From the NCBI GenBank assembly GCA_937958695.1, contig CALGNK010000006.1:16932-80931 (forward strand): DNA of 64,000 nucleotides. The letters are read 5' to 3'. This DNA comes from an uncultured bacterium. Lineage in GTDB: Bacteria > DUMJ01. This document shows positions 36,593 to 46,874 of the stretch, in pieces (position 1 is the first letter of the stretch; every line of letters begins with the position of its first letter). A program made the translations under genes and the position numbers. The notes below the pieces were generated by a model that saw nothing but the letters and a program-made list of their open reading frames with translations, ran no database searches and was not told where the DNA came from.

Positions 36593-38551
36593 GTGAATAA
36601 AAGTATTAGATTGTTAGGTTTTGTTTTAGTTCTAATATTACTTTTCACATCTGTTTCTTTTGCCCAAAAGGTTCCTAAACCGAATTTCTACAATACTCCA
36701 TCTGATTATCAAAAGGCCACTGGAAGGAGAATAACTAAATTTGGAGAATCTCCTATGCTAGCTGAATTGGTGAAACAGGGTAAACTTCCATCAGTTGATA
36801 AGAGGTTACCAAAGGATCCTTTGGTGGTTGTTCCTGTAGAAGAGGTTGGACAGTATGGAGGGCAGATAAACTTATTTACTAATTCTCCTAATAGTCTTGG
36901 AGAGGCGGATTACTTTACTGGATATGAGCATATTTTAGGTATAGCTACCGATGGCTCCTCTGTAACTCCAAGAATAGCGAGAGCTTGGAAATTTACAGAT
37001 GGAGGAAAAACTCTTACTATATACCTGCGCAAGGGGGTGAGGTGGTCTGATGGAGCACCATTTACTGCGGATGACATCATCTTTTGGTATGAAGATATCA
37101 TCTTGAATGATGAGCTTACTCCTGTGAAGCCTATATATTGGTCTCCAGGTGGGAAACTAATGAAGGTAGAAAAGATCGACGATTATACAGTTAAGTTAAG
37201 TTTTGCTGTTCCTTATCCTATGGCGACCTATAGATTAGCTCATGAGACTGGAGCTATATATAGACCTAAGCACTTCTTAAAGCAATTTCATCCAAAGTAT
37301 ACGCCTATAGAGGAGATAAACAAGAGGGCTAAAGCAGAAGGATTTGAAAAATGGTATCAGATCTTTGGTAAATACAATACTATTAATGCTACTGAGGTAA
37401 ATTGTCCTACTTTAAGATCATTTGTATTAACTAAACGGGGGACAGATTTTCTAGTTATGGAGAGAAATCCCTACTTCTGGCAGATTGATACTGCTGGAAA
37501 TCAACTGCCTTACATAGATAGGATATTTATTAGTGTAGTTCAGAGTATTGATATTATGGATATGAAGGCTATCTCTGGAGAAGCAGACTTTGCTGGAAGA
37601 CGTACTAGTTTGGAAAACTACACCCTTTATAAGGAGAATGAAAAGAAGGGAAATTATAGGGTACTACTATGGCAAGGATTGTGGGGCTCAAACTTTATTA
37701 TTGAAATCAATCAGACCTATAAAGAAGATCTTGTATTAAGAAATATCTTTAGAGATATAAGATTTAGAAGGGCTATGTCCTTAGCTATAAATCGTGAAGA
37801 ACTGAATCAGATGTTATATTTTGGTCTAGGGGTTCCTAGACAAACTACTGTAATACCTCAATCTCCATACTATGAAGAATCTTTCGCTAGCGCTTATACA
37901 AAGTATGACCCAGAGATCGCAAATAAATTACTAGATGAGATGGGATTAAAGAGAGGATCCGATGGATATAGGTTAAGGCCTGATGGCAAGAGATTAGAAA
38001 TTCTACTAGAGCATGTTCCGGATGCTACTGCTACTAGACTTGGTGAGATGTTAGTCCGTTATTGGGATGCTATAGGGGTTAAAGTAGCGATAAAAGAGAT
38101 AGCTAGAGAATTGCAAAGCCCTAGGGCGATGGGTAATCTTATCCAGATGGGATTCTGGACTGGTGATAGATGTGCCTTTTTATTCCCTCTTGAACCTTAT
38201 TGGTGGGTACCGATGAACTATGGTTGGGAAAATACTTGGTGTCCTCTTTGGGCTCAGTGGTATGCTACTAGTGGAAAGGCTGGAGAAGAGCCTCCTAAAG
38301 AGGTAAAGAAGCTTTTGACTCTGTGGGAGAAGATGCAAACGACCTTAAGCGATAAAGAGAGAATAAGATTGGGTAAAGAAATACTTAAGTCTAATGCTGA
38401 AAATCTCTGGACAATAGGAACAGTTGGATTAACTCCTCAGCCAATTATAGCAAAAAATTACCTAAGAAATATTCCTGCTGAAGGACTCTGGGGTTATGAT
38501 AACTTAAGGACCTATGCCTACTTCCCTGCACAGATTTTCATAAAGAAATGA
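36593..38551 (+). CDS. ABC transporter solute-binding protein, family 5
   Basis: Family 5 (SBP_bac_5) proteins bind peptides or oligosaccharides for ABC importers. The 652-residue protein has a Sec signal peptide (residues 1-25, cut after SFA-Q) with no lipobox cysteine, so it is probably periplasmic. Core segments include YLRKGVRWSDGAPFTADDIIFW and DIRFRRAMSLAINREELNQ. GTG 36593 (or 36590) is set by GGAGGTGA; the longer frame from 36545 would spoil the signal peptide. No permease or ATPase gene is adjacent. A terminator follows directly. Confidence 0.88.
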   Translation: MNKSIRLLGFVLVLILLFTSVSFAQKVPKPNFYNTPSDYQKATGRRITKFGESPMLAELVKQGKLPSVDKRLPKDPLVVVPVEEVGQYGGQINLFTNSPNSLGEADYFTGYEHILGIATDGSSVTPRIARAWKFTDGGKTLTIYLRKGVRWSDGAPFTADDIIFWYEDIILNDELTPVKPIYWSPGGKLMKVEKIDDYTVKLSFAVPYPMATYRLAHETGAIYRPKHFLKQFHPKYTPIEEINKRAKAEGFEKWYQIFGKYNTINATEVNCPTLRSFVLTKRGTDFLVMERNPYFWQIDTAGNQLPYIDRIFISVVQSIDIMDMKAISGEADFAGRRTSLENYTLYKENEKKGNYRVLLWQGLWGSNFIIEINQTYKEDLVLRNIFRDIRFRRAMSLAINREELNQMLYFGLGVPRQTTVIPQSPYYEESFASAYTKYDPEIANKLLDEMGLKRGSDGYRLRPDGKRLEILLEHVPDATATRLGEMLVRYWDAIGVKVAIKEIARELQSPRAMGNLIQMGFWTGDRCAFLFPLEPYWWVPMNYGWENTWCPLWAQWYATSGKAGEEPPKEVKKLLTLWEKMQTTLSDKERIRLGKEILKSNAENLWTIGTVGLTPQPIIAKNYLRNIPAEGLWGYDNLRTYAYFPAQIFIKK

Positions 38552-38558
38552 AAATAAT

Positions 38559-38601
38559 AAGAGGGGAAGGAGAATCTTCTTTCCCCTCTTGACCTCTTTT
38601 C
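38559..38601 (+). terminator. Terminator after the solute-binding protein gene
   Basis: AAGAGGGGAA (38559-38568) pairs with TTCCCCTCTT (38581-38590), followed by a weak T-rich stretch (GACCTCTTTTC). Confidence 0.65.
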
Positions 38602-38762
38602 TGGTAAATTTCTGTTGTATCAATTATTTCCTTATTTTTAGCTAAAAGAAATATCTTTAGACTTATACTTCTAATATAATACCCATAAATACAAGAATGC
38701 CAGTAGAAATGGATTATTAAAACAATAAATATTAATCAATAAGAAATCTCTAACTATTTTAC
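38602..38762. other. Intergenic spacer with no recognised feature
   Basis: This very AT-rich stretch lies between the terminator and the ilv promoter. I found no gene, RNA or convincing repeat in it. A weak inverted repeat near 38641-38661 (CTAAAAGA / TCTTTAG) is too imperfect to call. Confidence 0.5.
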
Positions 38763-38791
38763 TTGACTTACATAAATTCTTTTGATATTAT
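38763..38791 (+). promoter_or_regulatory. Promoter of the ilv-leu operon
   Basis: TTGACT (38763-38768), a 17-base spacer and TATTAT (38786-38791) with a TGn extension at 38783-38785 form a near-consensus promoter. Transcription would start near 38798, just before the T-box leader. Confidence 0.8.
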
Positions 38792-38799
38792 CTCTAAAC

Positions 38800-39000
38800 A
38801 ATATAGATATGGTAAAGGCTTTGAAGAGGAGTAGTAGCCGTTTAAGGTGAACTCGCCTCGGAGCTGGATAGGTGAAATAGTAGTAGCTTATCCCGGGAAT
38901 TCCCGTTATAGAATAGAGAGTGGGCTTAAAAGCCAATTAGGGTGGTACCGCGGAAAGCTTTCCGTCCCTAGCAGATTTGCTTTGGAAGGAAAGCTTTTTT
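38800..39000 (+). promoter_or_regulatory. T-box leader, leucine specifier, with ultrashort Stem I
   Basis: The conserved T-box AATTAGGGTGGTACCGCG is at 38935-38952. Stem I is tiny: GGCTTT/GGAGCT at the base, a GAA bulge, then GAGG (38826-38829) with CCTC (38856-38859). Next is an internal loop AGTAGTA opposite GAACTCG, then three pairs and a six-base loop. The specifier after the loop-E GAA is CTC (38852-38854), leucine. The TGGT bulge would pair with ACCA, as expected of tRNA-Leu. GGATA/TATCC, CGGGAATTCCCG and GGCT/AGCC form the middle helices. The antiterminator (38938-38970) competes with the terminator at 38954-39000. Uncharged tRNA-Leu should switch the operon on. Confidence 0.88.
38954..39000 (+). 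terminator. Regulated terminator of the T-box leader
   Basis: AAAGCTTTCC (38954-38963) pairs with GGAAAGCTTT (38988-38997), followed by a T run to 39000. Its 5' strand overlaps the antiterminator (TAGGG 38938-38942 with CCCTA 38966-38970), so the two folds exclude each other. Confidence 0.88.
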
Positions 39001-39024
39001 ATAACCTAAAAAGGAGTTGATGAT

Positions 39025-40689
39025 ATGCGTAGTGATGAAATTAAAAGAGGAATTGAGAGGGCTCCACATAGATCTCTTTTGAAGGCGTTAGGTATAGACG
39101 ATGAGGAGTTAAATAAACCATTTATAGGAGTAATAAATAGTTATTCAGAAATAATCCCTGGTCATACTCATCTAGCAAGGATAGCAGAAGCGGTAAAGGC
39201 TGGCATAAGAGAAGCAGGTGGGGTTCCTTTTGAATGCGAAACGATAGGTATCTGCGATGGGATTGCTATGAATCACAGCGGAATGTGTTTTTCTCTTCCT
39301 TCTAGAGAACTCATTGCTGATAGTGTCGAATCACTTGCTGAGGCTTACAAGTTTGATGGCATCGTGGTTATCCCTAACTGTGATAAGATTATACCTGGCA
39401 TGATTATGGGGTTAGCAAGAGTAAATGTTCCTTCTATACTTGTTAGTGGTGGCCCTATGTTGCCTGGAGAGTATAATGGAAGAAGAATAGACCTATCCAC
39501 TATATTTGAAGCTGTGGGTGCTGTTGCTAGCGGCAAAAAGGATACAGATTATCTTAGGGAATTAGAATATTCTGCTTGTCCAGGGTGTGGCTCATGTGCT
39601 GGAATGTTTACTGCAAATTCTATGAACTGTCTATCTGAGGCTATTGGTATAGCCCTTCCTGGAAATGGAACCATACCTGCAGTAGAGGCGGATAGGATAA
39701 GATTAGCTAAAGCTGCTGGAAGGGCCATAATGAAGTTAGTTGAGGAAAACATTACTCCTGATATGATTCTTACCAAGTCAGCATTCTTGAATGGAATAGC
39801 TCTAGATATGGCTTTGGGTTGCTCTACTAATACAATTCTGCATCTTACTGCTATAGCTAACGAATTAGGCATCGGATTAGATTTTGATGAGATAAATAGT
39901 ATAGCAGATAAGACTCCTTACCTTTGTCACCTAAGCCCTGTAGGTCCATACTATGTTGTGGATCTTCACAGGGCTGGTGGTGTTATGGCTGTCTTGAAAG
40001 AACTTAACAAAAAGAAACTTATAGATAGGAATACTCTTACTGTTAGTGGTAAAAAGTTAGGAGAGCTTATAGATAATACTGAGGTTAAGGACTATAATAT
40101 AATAAGGTCCATAGATAATCCCATAAGAGAAACTGGTGGATTATCTATACTTAGAGGGACCTTAGCTCCGGATGGTGCAGTAGTTAAGAAATCAGGGGTT
40201 GCAGAATCTCTCTATAGATTTGTTGGAAAGGCTAAGGTTTTCAATAGTGAAGACGATGCAACAAGAGCTATATTTAGCAACAAGATAGATAAAGGTGACG
40301 TTGTTGTAATTAGATATGAAGGACCTAAAGGTGGTCCTGGAATGAGAGAAATGCTTACCCCTACTTCTGCTCTTGTTGGTATGGGGTTAGACTTAGATGT
40401 TGCTCTTATAACCGATGGTAGATTTTCTGGTGCTACTAGAGGTTTGGCTATAGGACATGTATCTCCAGAGGCTTGGGAAGGAGGTCCTATAGCTTATGTG
40501 CAAGATGGAGACCTTATAGAGATAGACCTTAATAAGAGAGAGATAAATCTCTTAGTTGATAAAGAAGAACTTTCTAAGAGGAGGTATGAAATTCCAGAAA
40601 GTCATAAGCGTAAAGGTTATCTCGGTAGATACCAGAAGTTAGTATCTTCTGCTTCGTTTGGAGCAGTGATGGAGGTAAACAGAAAATGA
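39025..40689 (+). CDS. ilvD: Dihydroxy-acid dehydratase
   Basis: IlvD dehydrates dihydroxy acids to the keto acid precursors of valine and isoleucine. The 554-residue protein has the iron-sulfur cysteines in NCDKIIPGM and [19 protein letters not shown], and the conserved [14 protein letters not shown] and [10 protein letters not shown] segments. ATG follows AAAAGGAGTTGAT. It is the first gene after the T-box and overlaps ilvB by 4 bases. Confidence 0.97.
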   Translation: MRSDEIKRGIERAPHRSLLKALGIDDEELNKPFIGVINSYSEIIPGHTHLARIAEAVKAGIREAGGVPFECETIGICDGIAMNHSGMCFSLPSRELIADSVESLAEAYKFDGIVVIPNCDKIIPGMIMGLARVNVPSILVSGGPMLPGEYNGRRIDLSTIFEAVGAVASGKKDTDYLRELEYSACPGCGSCAGMFTANSMNCLSEAIGIALPGNGTIPAVEADRIRLAKAAGRAIMKLVEENITPDMILTKSAFLNGIALDMALGCSTNTILHLTAIANELGIGLDFDEINSIADKTPYLCHLSPVGPYYVVDLHRAGGVMAVLKELNKKKLIDRNTLTVSGKKLGELIDNTEVKDYNIIRSIDNPIRETGGLSILRGTLAPDGAVVKKSGVAESLYRFVGKAKVFNSEDDATRAIFSNKIDKGDVVVIRYEGPKGGPGMREMLTPTSALVGMGLDLDVALITDGRFSGATRGLAIGHVSPEAWEGGPIAYVQDGDLIEIDLNKREINLLVDKEELSKRRYEIPESHKRKGYLGRYQKLVSSASFGAVMEVNRK

Positions 40690-42353
40690 AATTAACCGGT
40701 GCACAGATAGTTATTGAGGCTTTAAAACAAGAAGGAGTAGAAGTTATATTTGGGATTCCAGGTGGAGCAATAATTGACATCTATGATGCACTGTACGATT
40801 CAAGTATAAGGCATATCCTTGCCCACCATGAACAGGGCGCAGCTCATATGGCCGATGGATATGCAAGGGCTACAGGTAAAGTAGGGGTCTGTTTTGCTAC
40901 CTCTGGACCTGGGGCGACTAATCTTACTACAGGGATAGCTAATGCTTATATGGATTCTATTCCTATAGTAGCTATTACAGGACAAGTAGTTACCCGTCTA
41001 ATAGGGAAAGATGCCTTTCAGGAGGCGGATACAACTGGTATTACTTCACCAATAACAAAGCACAATTATCTAGTAAAAGATGTTAATGAATTGGCTAGAA
41101 TTATAAAGGAAGCATTCTATATAGCAAAGACTGGTCGTCCTGGACCTGTTCTTATAGACATACCTAGAGATGTTCAGCTTGCTACTGCTGATTTTGATTA
41201 TTCTTCCATAGAGATTGATATAAGGGGATATAAACCTTCAGTAACTGGTCATATAAGACAAATAAGAGAGGCAGCAAGGCTTATAAACGAGTCAAAGAGA
41301 CCTTGTATACTAGCTGGTGGCGGGGTTATAACTGCAGGGGCAAGCGAAGAGCTCTTTAAATTAGCTACAAAAGCTAATATACCTGTAGCGACAACTTTTA
41401 TGGGTATAGGAAGTTTTCCCCAAGACCATCCATTATCCTTGAAATCGGCTGGTATGCATGGTAATTATGCTGCAAACTATGCCCTTATGGAATGTGATCT
41501 ACTTATAGCTATAGGATGTAGATTTAGCGACAGGACTACTGGTAAAGTCAGTAGTTTTGCCTCTAAGGCTAAAAAGATTCATATAGATATAGATCCTGCT
41601 GAGATAAATAAAAATGTAGTGGTAGATGTTCCCATAGTCGGGGATGCTAAGATTATTTTAAAAACACTTATAGAATACGTCCAGGAGAAGAGAGAGGAGG
41701 AATGGTTAAGTTATATTATGGAACTTAAAAGTACCCATCCTCTTACATACGCTGATGGGCTTGCAATTAAGCCTCAATTTGTTATAGAGAAAGTTTGCGA
41801 AGTAGTCCCTGATAATACAATCATAGTAACTGAAGTAGGACAAAATCAGATGTGGTCTGCTTTATTTTTTACCCATAAAAAACCTAGACACTTCATATCT
41901 TCTGGAGGGTTGGGGACTATGGGATTTGGTTTCCCTGCTTCTATTGGAGCTAAAGTTGGTAGACCTGATGCGCTTGTAGTTGATATAGCAGGAGATGGTA
42001 GTTTTCTTATGAATATTCAAGAACTTGCTACTGTAGTAGAAAATAATATACCTGTTAAGGTTGTTGTAATAAATAATAGAGCTCTTGGAATGGTAAGACA
42101 GTGGCAGGAGATATTCTATAAGAAGAGATACTCTTCTACTATCTTGAAAGAGGTTAATTTTGCTGAAATCGCAAAGGCTTTTGGGGTAGAGGGAATAAGG
42201 GTAACTGAGAAGGAAGAATTAGTACCTGCTCTACGCAGTGCTTTTGAATATCCAGGTCCAGCAGTGGTAGATGTGATTGTAGAACAGGAAGAGAATGTTA
42301 TACCTATGGTTCCTCCAGGTGCTCCGATAGATCAAATTATTGGAGGTAAATAG
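40686..42353 (+). CDS. ilvB: Acetolactate synthase, large (catalytic) subunit
   Basis: The enzyme condenses pyruvate with pyruvate or 2-oxobutyrate using TPP and FAD. The 555-residue protein has [19 protein letters not shown], the catalytic Glu in [18 protein letters not shown], and the TPP-binding [12 protein letters not shown] with [16 protein letters not shown] overlaps ilvD. The small subunit ilvN follows directly with one base between stop and start. Confidence 0.97.
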   Translation: MKLTGAQIVIEALKQEGVEVIFGIPGGAIIDIYDALYDSSIRHILAHHEQGAAHMADGYARATGKVGVCFATSGPGATNLTTGIANAYMDSIPIVAITGQVVTRLIGKDAFQEADTTGITSPITKHNYLVKDVNELARIIKEAFYIAKTGRPGPVLIDIPRDVQLATADFDYSSIEIDIRGYKPSVTGHIRQIREAARLINESKRPCILAGGGVITAGASEELFKLATKANIPVATTFMGIGSFPQDHPLSLKSAGMHGNYAANYALMECDLLIAIGCRFSDRTTGKVSSFASKAKKIHIDIDPAEINKNVVVDVPIVGDAKIILKTLIEYVQEKREEEWLSYIMELKSTHPLTYADGLAIKPQFVIEKVCEVVPDNTIIVTEVGQNQMWSALFFTHKKPRHFISSGGLGTMGFGFPASIGAKVGRPDALVVDIAGDGSFLMNIQELATVVENNIPVKVVVINNRALGMVRQWQEIFYKKRYSSTILKEVNFAEIAKAFGVEGIRVTEKEELVPALRSAFEYPGPAVVDVIVEQEENVIPMVPPGAPIDQIIGGK

Positions 42354-42354
42354 T

Positions 42355-42843
42355 ATGAGACATACCATTGCAGTTTTAGTAGAAAACAAGTCTGGAGTAC
42401 TAGCTAGGATATCGAATCTCTTTAGGAGAAGGGGGTACAATATAGAGAGTATTACCGTTGGAAAGTCAGAAAGAGAAGGGATAGCTAGGATAACATTAGA
42501 GGTAGATGGGGACGAATTGGCTATAGAACAAGTGACAAAACAGCTGAACAAACTTATAGACGTGATAAAGGTAAGCGATATAACTCATGACGAGATGATA
42601 GAGAGGGAACTTATGCTTATAAAGGTTAGTGCTGATGCTTCTACTAGATCTGAAATACTTCAGATTGTTGATATATTCCGTGCAAGCGTAGTTGATGTAA
42701 GTCCTAAAGCTTTAGTAATAGAGATTACTGGTGATAGAGATAAGTTGGATGCTTTTGAAACGTTGTTAAGACCATTTGGGATAAAAGAGATTGCTTGTAC
42801 AGGTAAGGTTGCTATGGTTAGACACCCTAAAGAAATTAAATAA
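42355..42843 (+). CDS. ilvN: Acetolactate synthase, small (regulatory) subunit
   Basis: This subunit binds valine and regulates IlvB. The 162-residue protein begins [19 protein letters not shown], an ACT domain with [12 protein letters not shown], and has a C-terminal domain ending [22 protein letters not shown] at 42355 is preferred to an upstream in-frame start because GGAGGT at 42342-42347 fits it. The full-length two-domain form is present, so valine feedback is likely. Confidence 0.96.
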   Translation: MRHTIAVLVENKSGVLARISNLFRRRGYNIESITVGKSEREGIARITLEVDGDELAIEQVTKQLNKLIDVIKVSDITHDEMIERELMLIKVSADASTRSEILQIVDIFRASVVDVSPKALVIEITGDRDKLDAFETLLRPFGIKEIACTGKVAMVRHPKEIK

Positions 42844-42862
42844 AAAAAGGAGGCGTTTACTT

Positions 42863-43861
42863 ATGGCAAAGATATACTATGAGCAGGATGTAAAGTACGA
42901 TGCATTATCTGGGAAAACGGTTTCTGTCATAGGTTATGGAAGTCAAGGAAGGGCACAGTCAAGAAACTTAAAGGATAGTGGAGTAAATGTTATTGTAGGC
43001 CTGCGAAAAGGAGGAAGGTCTTGGGAGTTAGCCAAATCTGAAGGGATGAATGTTGGAACAGTGGAAGAGGCTGCAGAAGCTGGAGATGTTATACAGATTC
43101 TTATCCCAGACCAGATGCAACAAGAAGTATACGAAGCGTCTATTAAGAGGTTTTTGAGAGAAGGAAAAGCTTTAGGCTTTTCTCATGGCTTTAATATACA
43201 TTACCATCAAATAGTTCCTCCAGAGGGAGTAGATGTTTTTATGGTGGCACCTAAGGGACCTGGTCCTCTTGTAAGGAGGATGTATGAAGAGGGGAAGGGA
43301 GTTCCTAGTCTTATAGCGGTTTATAAAGACTATTCTGGCAAAGCTAAAGATATAGCTCTTTCTTATGCAAAGGCTATTGGCTCTCTAAGAGCTGGAGTTA
43401 TAGAAACTACATTTAAAGAAGAAACTGAGACAGACCTCTTTGGTGAGCAGGCTGTTCTCTGTGGTGGAGTAAACGAACTTATAAAATATGGTTTTGAGGT
43501 CTTAGTTGAAGCTGGTTATCAACCTGAGATTGCATATTTTGAATGTCTTAATGAGCTAAAATTAATAGTAGATTTGATTTATGAAGGGGGAATAATTAAT
43601 ATGTGGAGAGGTGTAAGTGATACTGCTAAGTATGGTGGTTTAACGGTAGGGCCTAAGATTATAACTAAAGATGTAAAGGAACTTATGAAAAAAGCCCTGG
43701 AAAGAGTCCAAAATGGTGAGTTTGCTAGAGAATGGGTATTAGAGAATAAATCAGGTCAAGTAGTTCTTAAAGCTAGTATTGAGGCTGCTGAAAATCATCT
43801 TATAGAAAAAGTTGGAAAGACATTAAGGGATATGATGCCTTGGATAAAAAGGGGAGATTAA
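42863..43861 (+). CDS. ilvC: Ketol-acid reductoisomerase, class I
   Basis: KARI converts acetolactate to dihydroxyisovalerate with NAD(P)H. The 332-residue protein is the short class I form. The nucleotide site is [15 protein letters not shown], followed by the cofactor-choosing loop [12 protein letters not shown]. Metal-binding acidic residues are in [15 protein letters not shown] and [22 protein letters not shown] at 42863 is set by AAAGGAGG; the longer upstream frame lies in ilvN and is not real. Confidence 0.97.
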   Translation: MAKIYYEQDVKYDALSGKTVSVIGYGSQGRAQSRNLKDSGVNVIVGLRKGGRSWELAKSEGMNVGTVEEAAEAGDVIQILIPDQMQQEVYEASIKRFLREGKALGFSHGFNIHYHQIVPPEGVDVFMVAPKGPGPLVRRMYEEGKGVPSLIAVYKDYSGKAKDIALSYAKAIGSLRAGVIETTFKEETETDLFGEQAVLCGGVNELIKYGFEVLVEAGYQPEIAYFECLNELKLIVDLIYEGGIINMWRGVSDTAKYGGLTVGPKIITKDVKELMKKALERVQNGEFAREWVLENKSGQVVLKASIEAAENHLIEKVGKTLRDMMPWIKRGD

Positions 43862-43862
43862 G

Positions 43863-45353
43863 ATGAAAAAGGTGTTTATTTTTGATACTACTCTTAGAGA
43901 TGGTGAACAGACCCCTAGAGTTACACTTGAGCCTCAAGAGAAACTTAGAATAGCAAAACAGCTTGAGGAAATGGGGGTAGATGTTATAGAAGCTGGTTTT
44001 CCTATTGCATCTCCAGGCGATGTAGAGGCGGTTACCATAATCTCTAAAGAAATAAAAAATAGTATAGTATGTGGATTAGCTAGATCTATAAAGAAAGATA
44101 TAGACGTTGCATGGTCTGCTCTTCAATATGCAAAAAGACCTAGAATACACGTGTTTATAGCCACTAGCGATATACACATGAAGTATAAATTAAGAAAGAC
44201 TAAAGGAGAAGTATTGGAACAGGCAGTAGAGGCAGTAAAGTATGCTAAATCTCTCTGTGAAGATGTAGAATTCTCCGCTGAAGATGCAACCAGATCAGAT
44301 CCAGAATTCTTAAGGGAGGTCTTCTTGAGAGTTATAGAGGCAGGAGCTACAGTTATAAATGTCCCTGATACTGTTGGTTACTGTGTGCCAAGTGAGTTTG
44401 GAAGTCTTATAGCTCAAATAAGAAGTTATATCCCTGAAGAAGTTATTCTGAGCGTACATTGTCATAATGATTTAGGGCTAGCTACTGCTAACTCTCTTAT
44501 AGGTGTAATTAGCGGGGCCAATCAGGTAGAGGTAGCTGTTAACGGGTTAGGAGAAAGGGCAGGGAATGCCGCCTTTGAAGAAGTGATAATGGCTATAAAG
44601 ACGAGAAAGGATATATTTAATGCATATACCGATATAAAGACAGAGCATATTATGAATCTTAGTAGACTTGTAAGTGGACTTACTGGTATACCAGTTCAGC
44701 CAAACAAGGCTATCGTGGGTATTAATGCCTTTGCCCATGAGGCTGGAATTCACCAAGATGGTATTCTCAAAGAGAGAAGTACTTATGAGATAATGAATCC
44801 TAAAGATATAGGTTTAGATTCATCTGAAATAGTACTAGGTAAACACTCTGGTAGACACGCCCTTAATGAAAGGCTAAAGCAATTAGGGTATGTTCTATCT
44901 GAAGAAGAATTGACTAGAGTTTTTGAAAGGTTTAAGGTACTAGCTGATAAGAAAAGAGAGATTCTAGATAGAGACCTTATATCTCTCCTAGAGGAAAAAC
45001 CCTTAGAACTACCTGTTTATAGACTTGTTAGTATGGAAGTAACAACAAGGATAAACAATAGTTCATATGCAAGGGTGGAGATTGAGAAAGCCTCAGAAAG
45101 ATTCTATGGAGAATCTGAAGGAGACGGACCTATTGAAGCTCTCTTTAATGCTATAGAAAATGCTATTAGTATGCATTTTGATCTTATAGATTTCTCCTTA
45201 AAATCTGTCACTATGGGTAAAGATGCTTTGGGAGAAGCTCTAGTCAAGCTAAAGAAGGATGAAGAGGTTTATTCTGGGAGAGGCACTAGTAAGAATATCC
45301 TTGAGGCTAGTGTCATAGCGTATATAAATGCTATAAATAGAGCTCTTGACTAA
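43863..45353 (+). CDS. leuA: 2-isopropylmalate synthase
   Basis: LeuA condenses acetyl-CoA with 2-oxoisovalerate, the first step to leucine. The 496-residue protein has the HMGL-like TIM barrel (FDTTLRDGEQTPRV, then HCHNDLGLATANSL and GLGERAGNA) and a C-terminal LeuA regulatory domain that binds leucine. The TPRV after the DGEQ motif resembles citramalate synthases, so a role as CimA is a lesser possibility. It begins 1 base after the ilvC stop. The stop codon overlaps a strong promoter for leuC. Confidence 0.9.
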   Translation: MKKVFIFDTTLRDGEQTPRVTLEPQEKLRIAKQLEEMGVDVIEAGFPIASPGDVEAVTIISKEIKNSIVCGLARSIKKDIDVAWSALQYAKRPRIHVFIATSDIHMKYKLRKTKGEVLEQAVEAVKYAKSLCEDVEFSAEDATRSDPEFLREVFLRVIEAGATVINVPDTVGYCVPSEFGSLIAQIRSYIPEEVILSVHCHNDLGLATANSLIGVISGANQVEVAVNGLGERAGNAAFEEVIMAIKTRKDIFNAYTDIKTEHIMNLSRLVSGLTGIPVQPNKAIVGINAFAHEAGIHQDGILKERSTYEIMNPKDIGLDSSEIVLGKHSGRHALNERLKQLGYVLSEEELTRVFERFKVLADKKREILDRDLISLLEEKPLELPVYRLVSMEVTTRINNSSYARVEIEKASERFYGESEGDGPIEALFNAIENAISMHFDLIDFSLKSVTMGKDALGEALVKLKKDEEVYSGRGTSKNILEASVIAYINAINRALD

Positions 45354-45374
45354 TCTATACTAAATTGATATAAT
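45346..45374 (+). promoter_or_regulatory. Internal consensus promoter for leuC-feoA-feoB
   Basis: TTGACT (45346-45351, overlapping the leuA stop), a 17-base spacer and TATAAT (45369-45374) with a TGn extension (45366-45368) form one of the strongest promoters in the window. Its start would be near 45381, a few bases before the leuC ATG. Confidence 0.8.
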
Positions 45375-45394
45375 CTAAAATAGGTTAAGAAACG

Positions 45395-46651
45395 ATGGGA
45401 ATGACACTTACAGAAAAGATTATTTCTGCTCATACAGATAAAGATGAGGTTCACAGTGGGGAATTTGTAATAGCTAGAGTTGATTTTTCTCTTGCCAATG
45501 ATATAACAGGTCCTTTAGCTATTAAAGAGTTTGAAAAGATAGGAATAAATAAAGTTTTTGATAAAGAGAGGATTGCTCTTATTCCGGACCATTTTACCCC
45601 TAATAAGGATATTCCTAGTGCCGAGCAGTGTAAAATCTTGAGAGAGTTTGCTCGCAAAATGGATATTAAATATTATTACGAAGTAGGACGTGTAGGTATA
45701 GAACACGCCCTTTTACCTGAGGAAGGATTGATTGTTCCAGGAGATGTAGTTATAGGGGCTGACTCTCATACTTGTACTTACGGTGCTTTAGGAGCCTTTT
45801 CAACAGGTGTAGGGAGTACAGATTTAGCAAATGTCTGGGCTACTGGTGATATATGGCTCAGGGTTCCTGAGAGTATAAAGTTTATACTGTATGGGAAGCC
45901 TGGAAAGTGGATTACTGGTAAAGATATTATCCTAAATATCATAGGACGTATAGGGGTAGAAGGGGCTAATTATATGGCGATGGAGTTCTCAGGTGAAGCC
46001 TTGAAATATATCTCTATGGATTCAAGGTTTACCATTTGTAATATGGCTATTGAGGCTGGTGCTAAGAATGGTATTATTCCCTTTGATGATATTACTGCAG
46101 AATATATAAAGAGTAGAAATAAGAGACCGTATAAGGTATATCTTCCAGATGAAGATGCAAATTATAAGGAGATAATAGAGATAGATGTCTCTAGTATTCC
46201 GTTAGAGGTAGCTTTTCCTCATTTGCCTTCTAATGTAAAATCCGTGGAAGAGATTGGAGACATATATATAGATCAAGTTGTCATAGGTTCTTGTACAAAT
46301 GGGAGGATAGAAGATTTAAGGATAGCTGCCCAGATCTTGAAGGGTAAAAAGGTTCATCCGTATGTTAGATTGATAGTTATTCCTGCTACTCAGGAGGTTT
46401 ATCTACAGGCGTTAAAGGAGGGGCTTATAGAGATATTTATTTCGGCTGGTGCCAGCGTCTCTACACCTACCTGTGGTCCGTGTCTAGGTGGACACATGGG
46501 TATCTTGGCTAAGGGGGAAAAAGCTTTAGCAACTACTAATAGGAATTTTATTGGCAGGATGGGACATCCAGAAAGTGAAGTTTATCTGTGCGGCCCAGCC
46601 GTTGCAGCTGCTTCTAGCATAGAAGGGAAAATAACTGCTCCTTATGGTTAG
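45395..46651 (+). CDS. leuC: 3-isopropylmalate dehydratase large subunit (LeuC/homoaconitase type)
   Basis: The aconitase-family enzyme isomerises isopropylmalate. The 418-residue protein is the shorter archaeal-type LeuC. Cluster cysteines appear in [13 protein letters not shown] and [10 protein letters not shown], and [21 protein letters not shown] is the substrate region. The small subunit gene leuD and leuB are absent here; the next gene is feoA, overlapping by 8 bases. The missing partners must lie elsewhere if the pathway works. Confidence 0.92.
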   Translation: MGMTLTEKIISAHTDKDEVHSGEFVIARVDFSLANDITGPLAIKEFEKIGINKVFDKERIALIPDHFTPNKDIPSAEQCKILREFARKMDIKYYYEVGRVGIEHALLPEEGLIVPGDVVIGADSHTCTYGALGAFSTGVGSTDLANVWATGDIWLRVPESIKFILYGKPGKWITGKDIILNIIGRIGVEGANYMAMEFSGEALKYISMDSRFTICNMAIEAGAKNGIIPFDDITAEYIKSRNKRPYKVYLPDEDANYKEIIEIDVSSIPLEVAFPHLPSNVKSVEEIGDIYIDQVVIGSCTNGRIEDLRIAAQILKGKKVHPYVRLIVIPATQEVYLQALKEGLIEIFISAGASVSTPTCGPCLGGHMGILAKGEKALATTNRNFIGRMGHPESEVYLCGPAVAAASSIEGKITAPYG

Positions 46652-46874
46652 ACCTCTTTCTACACTAAAGGTAGGAGAAAAGGGTAAGATAGTTAGATTA
46701 ATAGGTGGAATTGGAATAATTAAGAGATTATCCGATTTGGGTTTCGTCCCTGAACAGGAGGTAGAAGTAATAAGATCTGCACCCAGAGGACCTATAGCTA
46801 TAAAGGTAAAAGGTACAGTATATGCTCTTGGTAGAGGGGTTGCAGATAAGATATATGTTGACGACCTTCAGTGA
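46644..46874 (+). CDS. feoA: Ferrous iron transport protein A
   Basis: FeoA is a small SH3-like cytoplasmic partner of FeoB. The 76 residues include [53 protein letters not shown], the normal family pattern. The ATG overlaps the leuC stop by 8 bases, so iron uptake is tied to a leucine-pathway transcript carrying an iron-sulfur enzyme. Its end overlaps feoB by about 20 bases. Confidence 0.92.
   Translation: MVRPLSTLKVGEKGKIVRLIGGIGIIKRLSDLGFVPEQEVEVIRSAPRGPIAIKVKGTVYALGRGVADKIYVDDLQ

Noticed and set aside
38849-38855. Asn (AAC), Thr (ACT) or Ser (TCG) as T-box specifier
   Set aside because: These readings shift the codon out of the loop-E frame after GAA. CTC also agrees with the downstream ilv-leu genes.
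42791-42862. Longer ilvC frame starting inside ilvN
   Set aside because: The extension [11 protein letters not shown] is read from the ilvN end and the ribosome binding site; ATG 42863 has AAAGGAGG and matches the family start.
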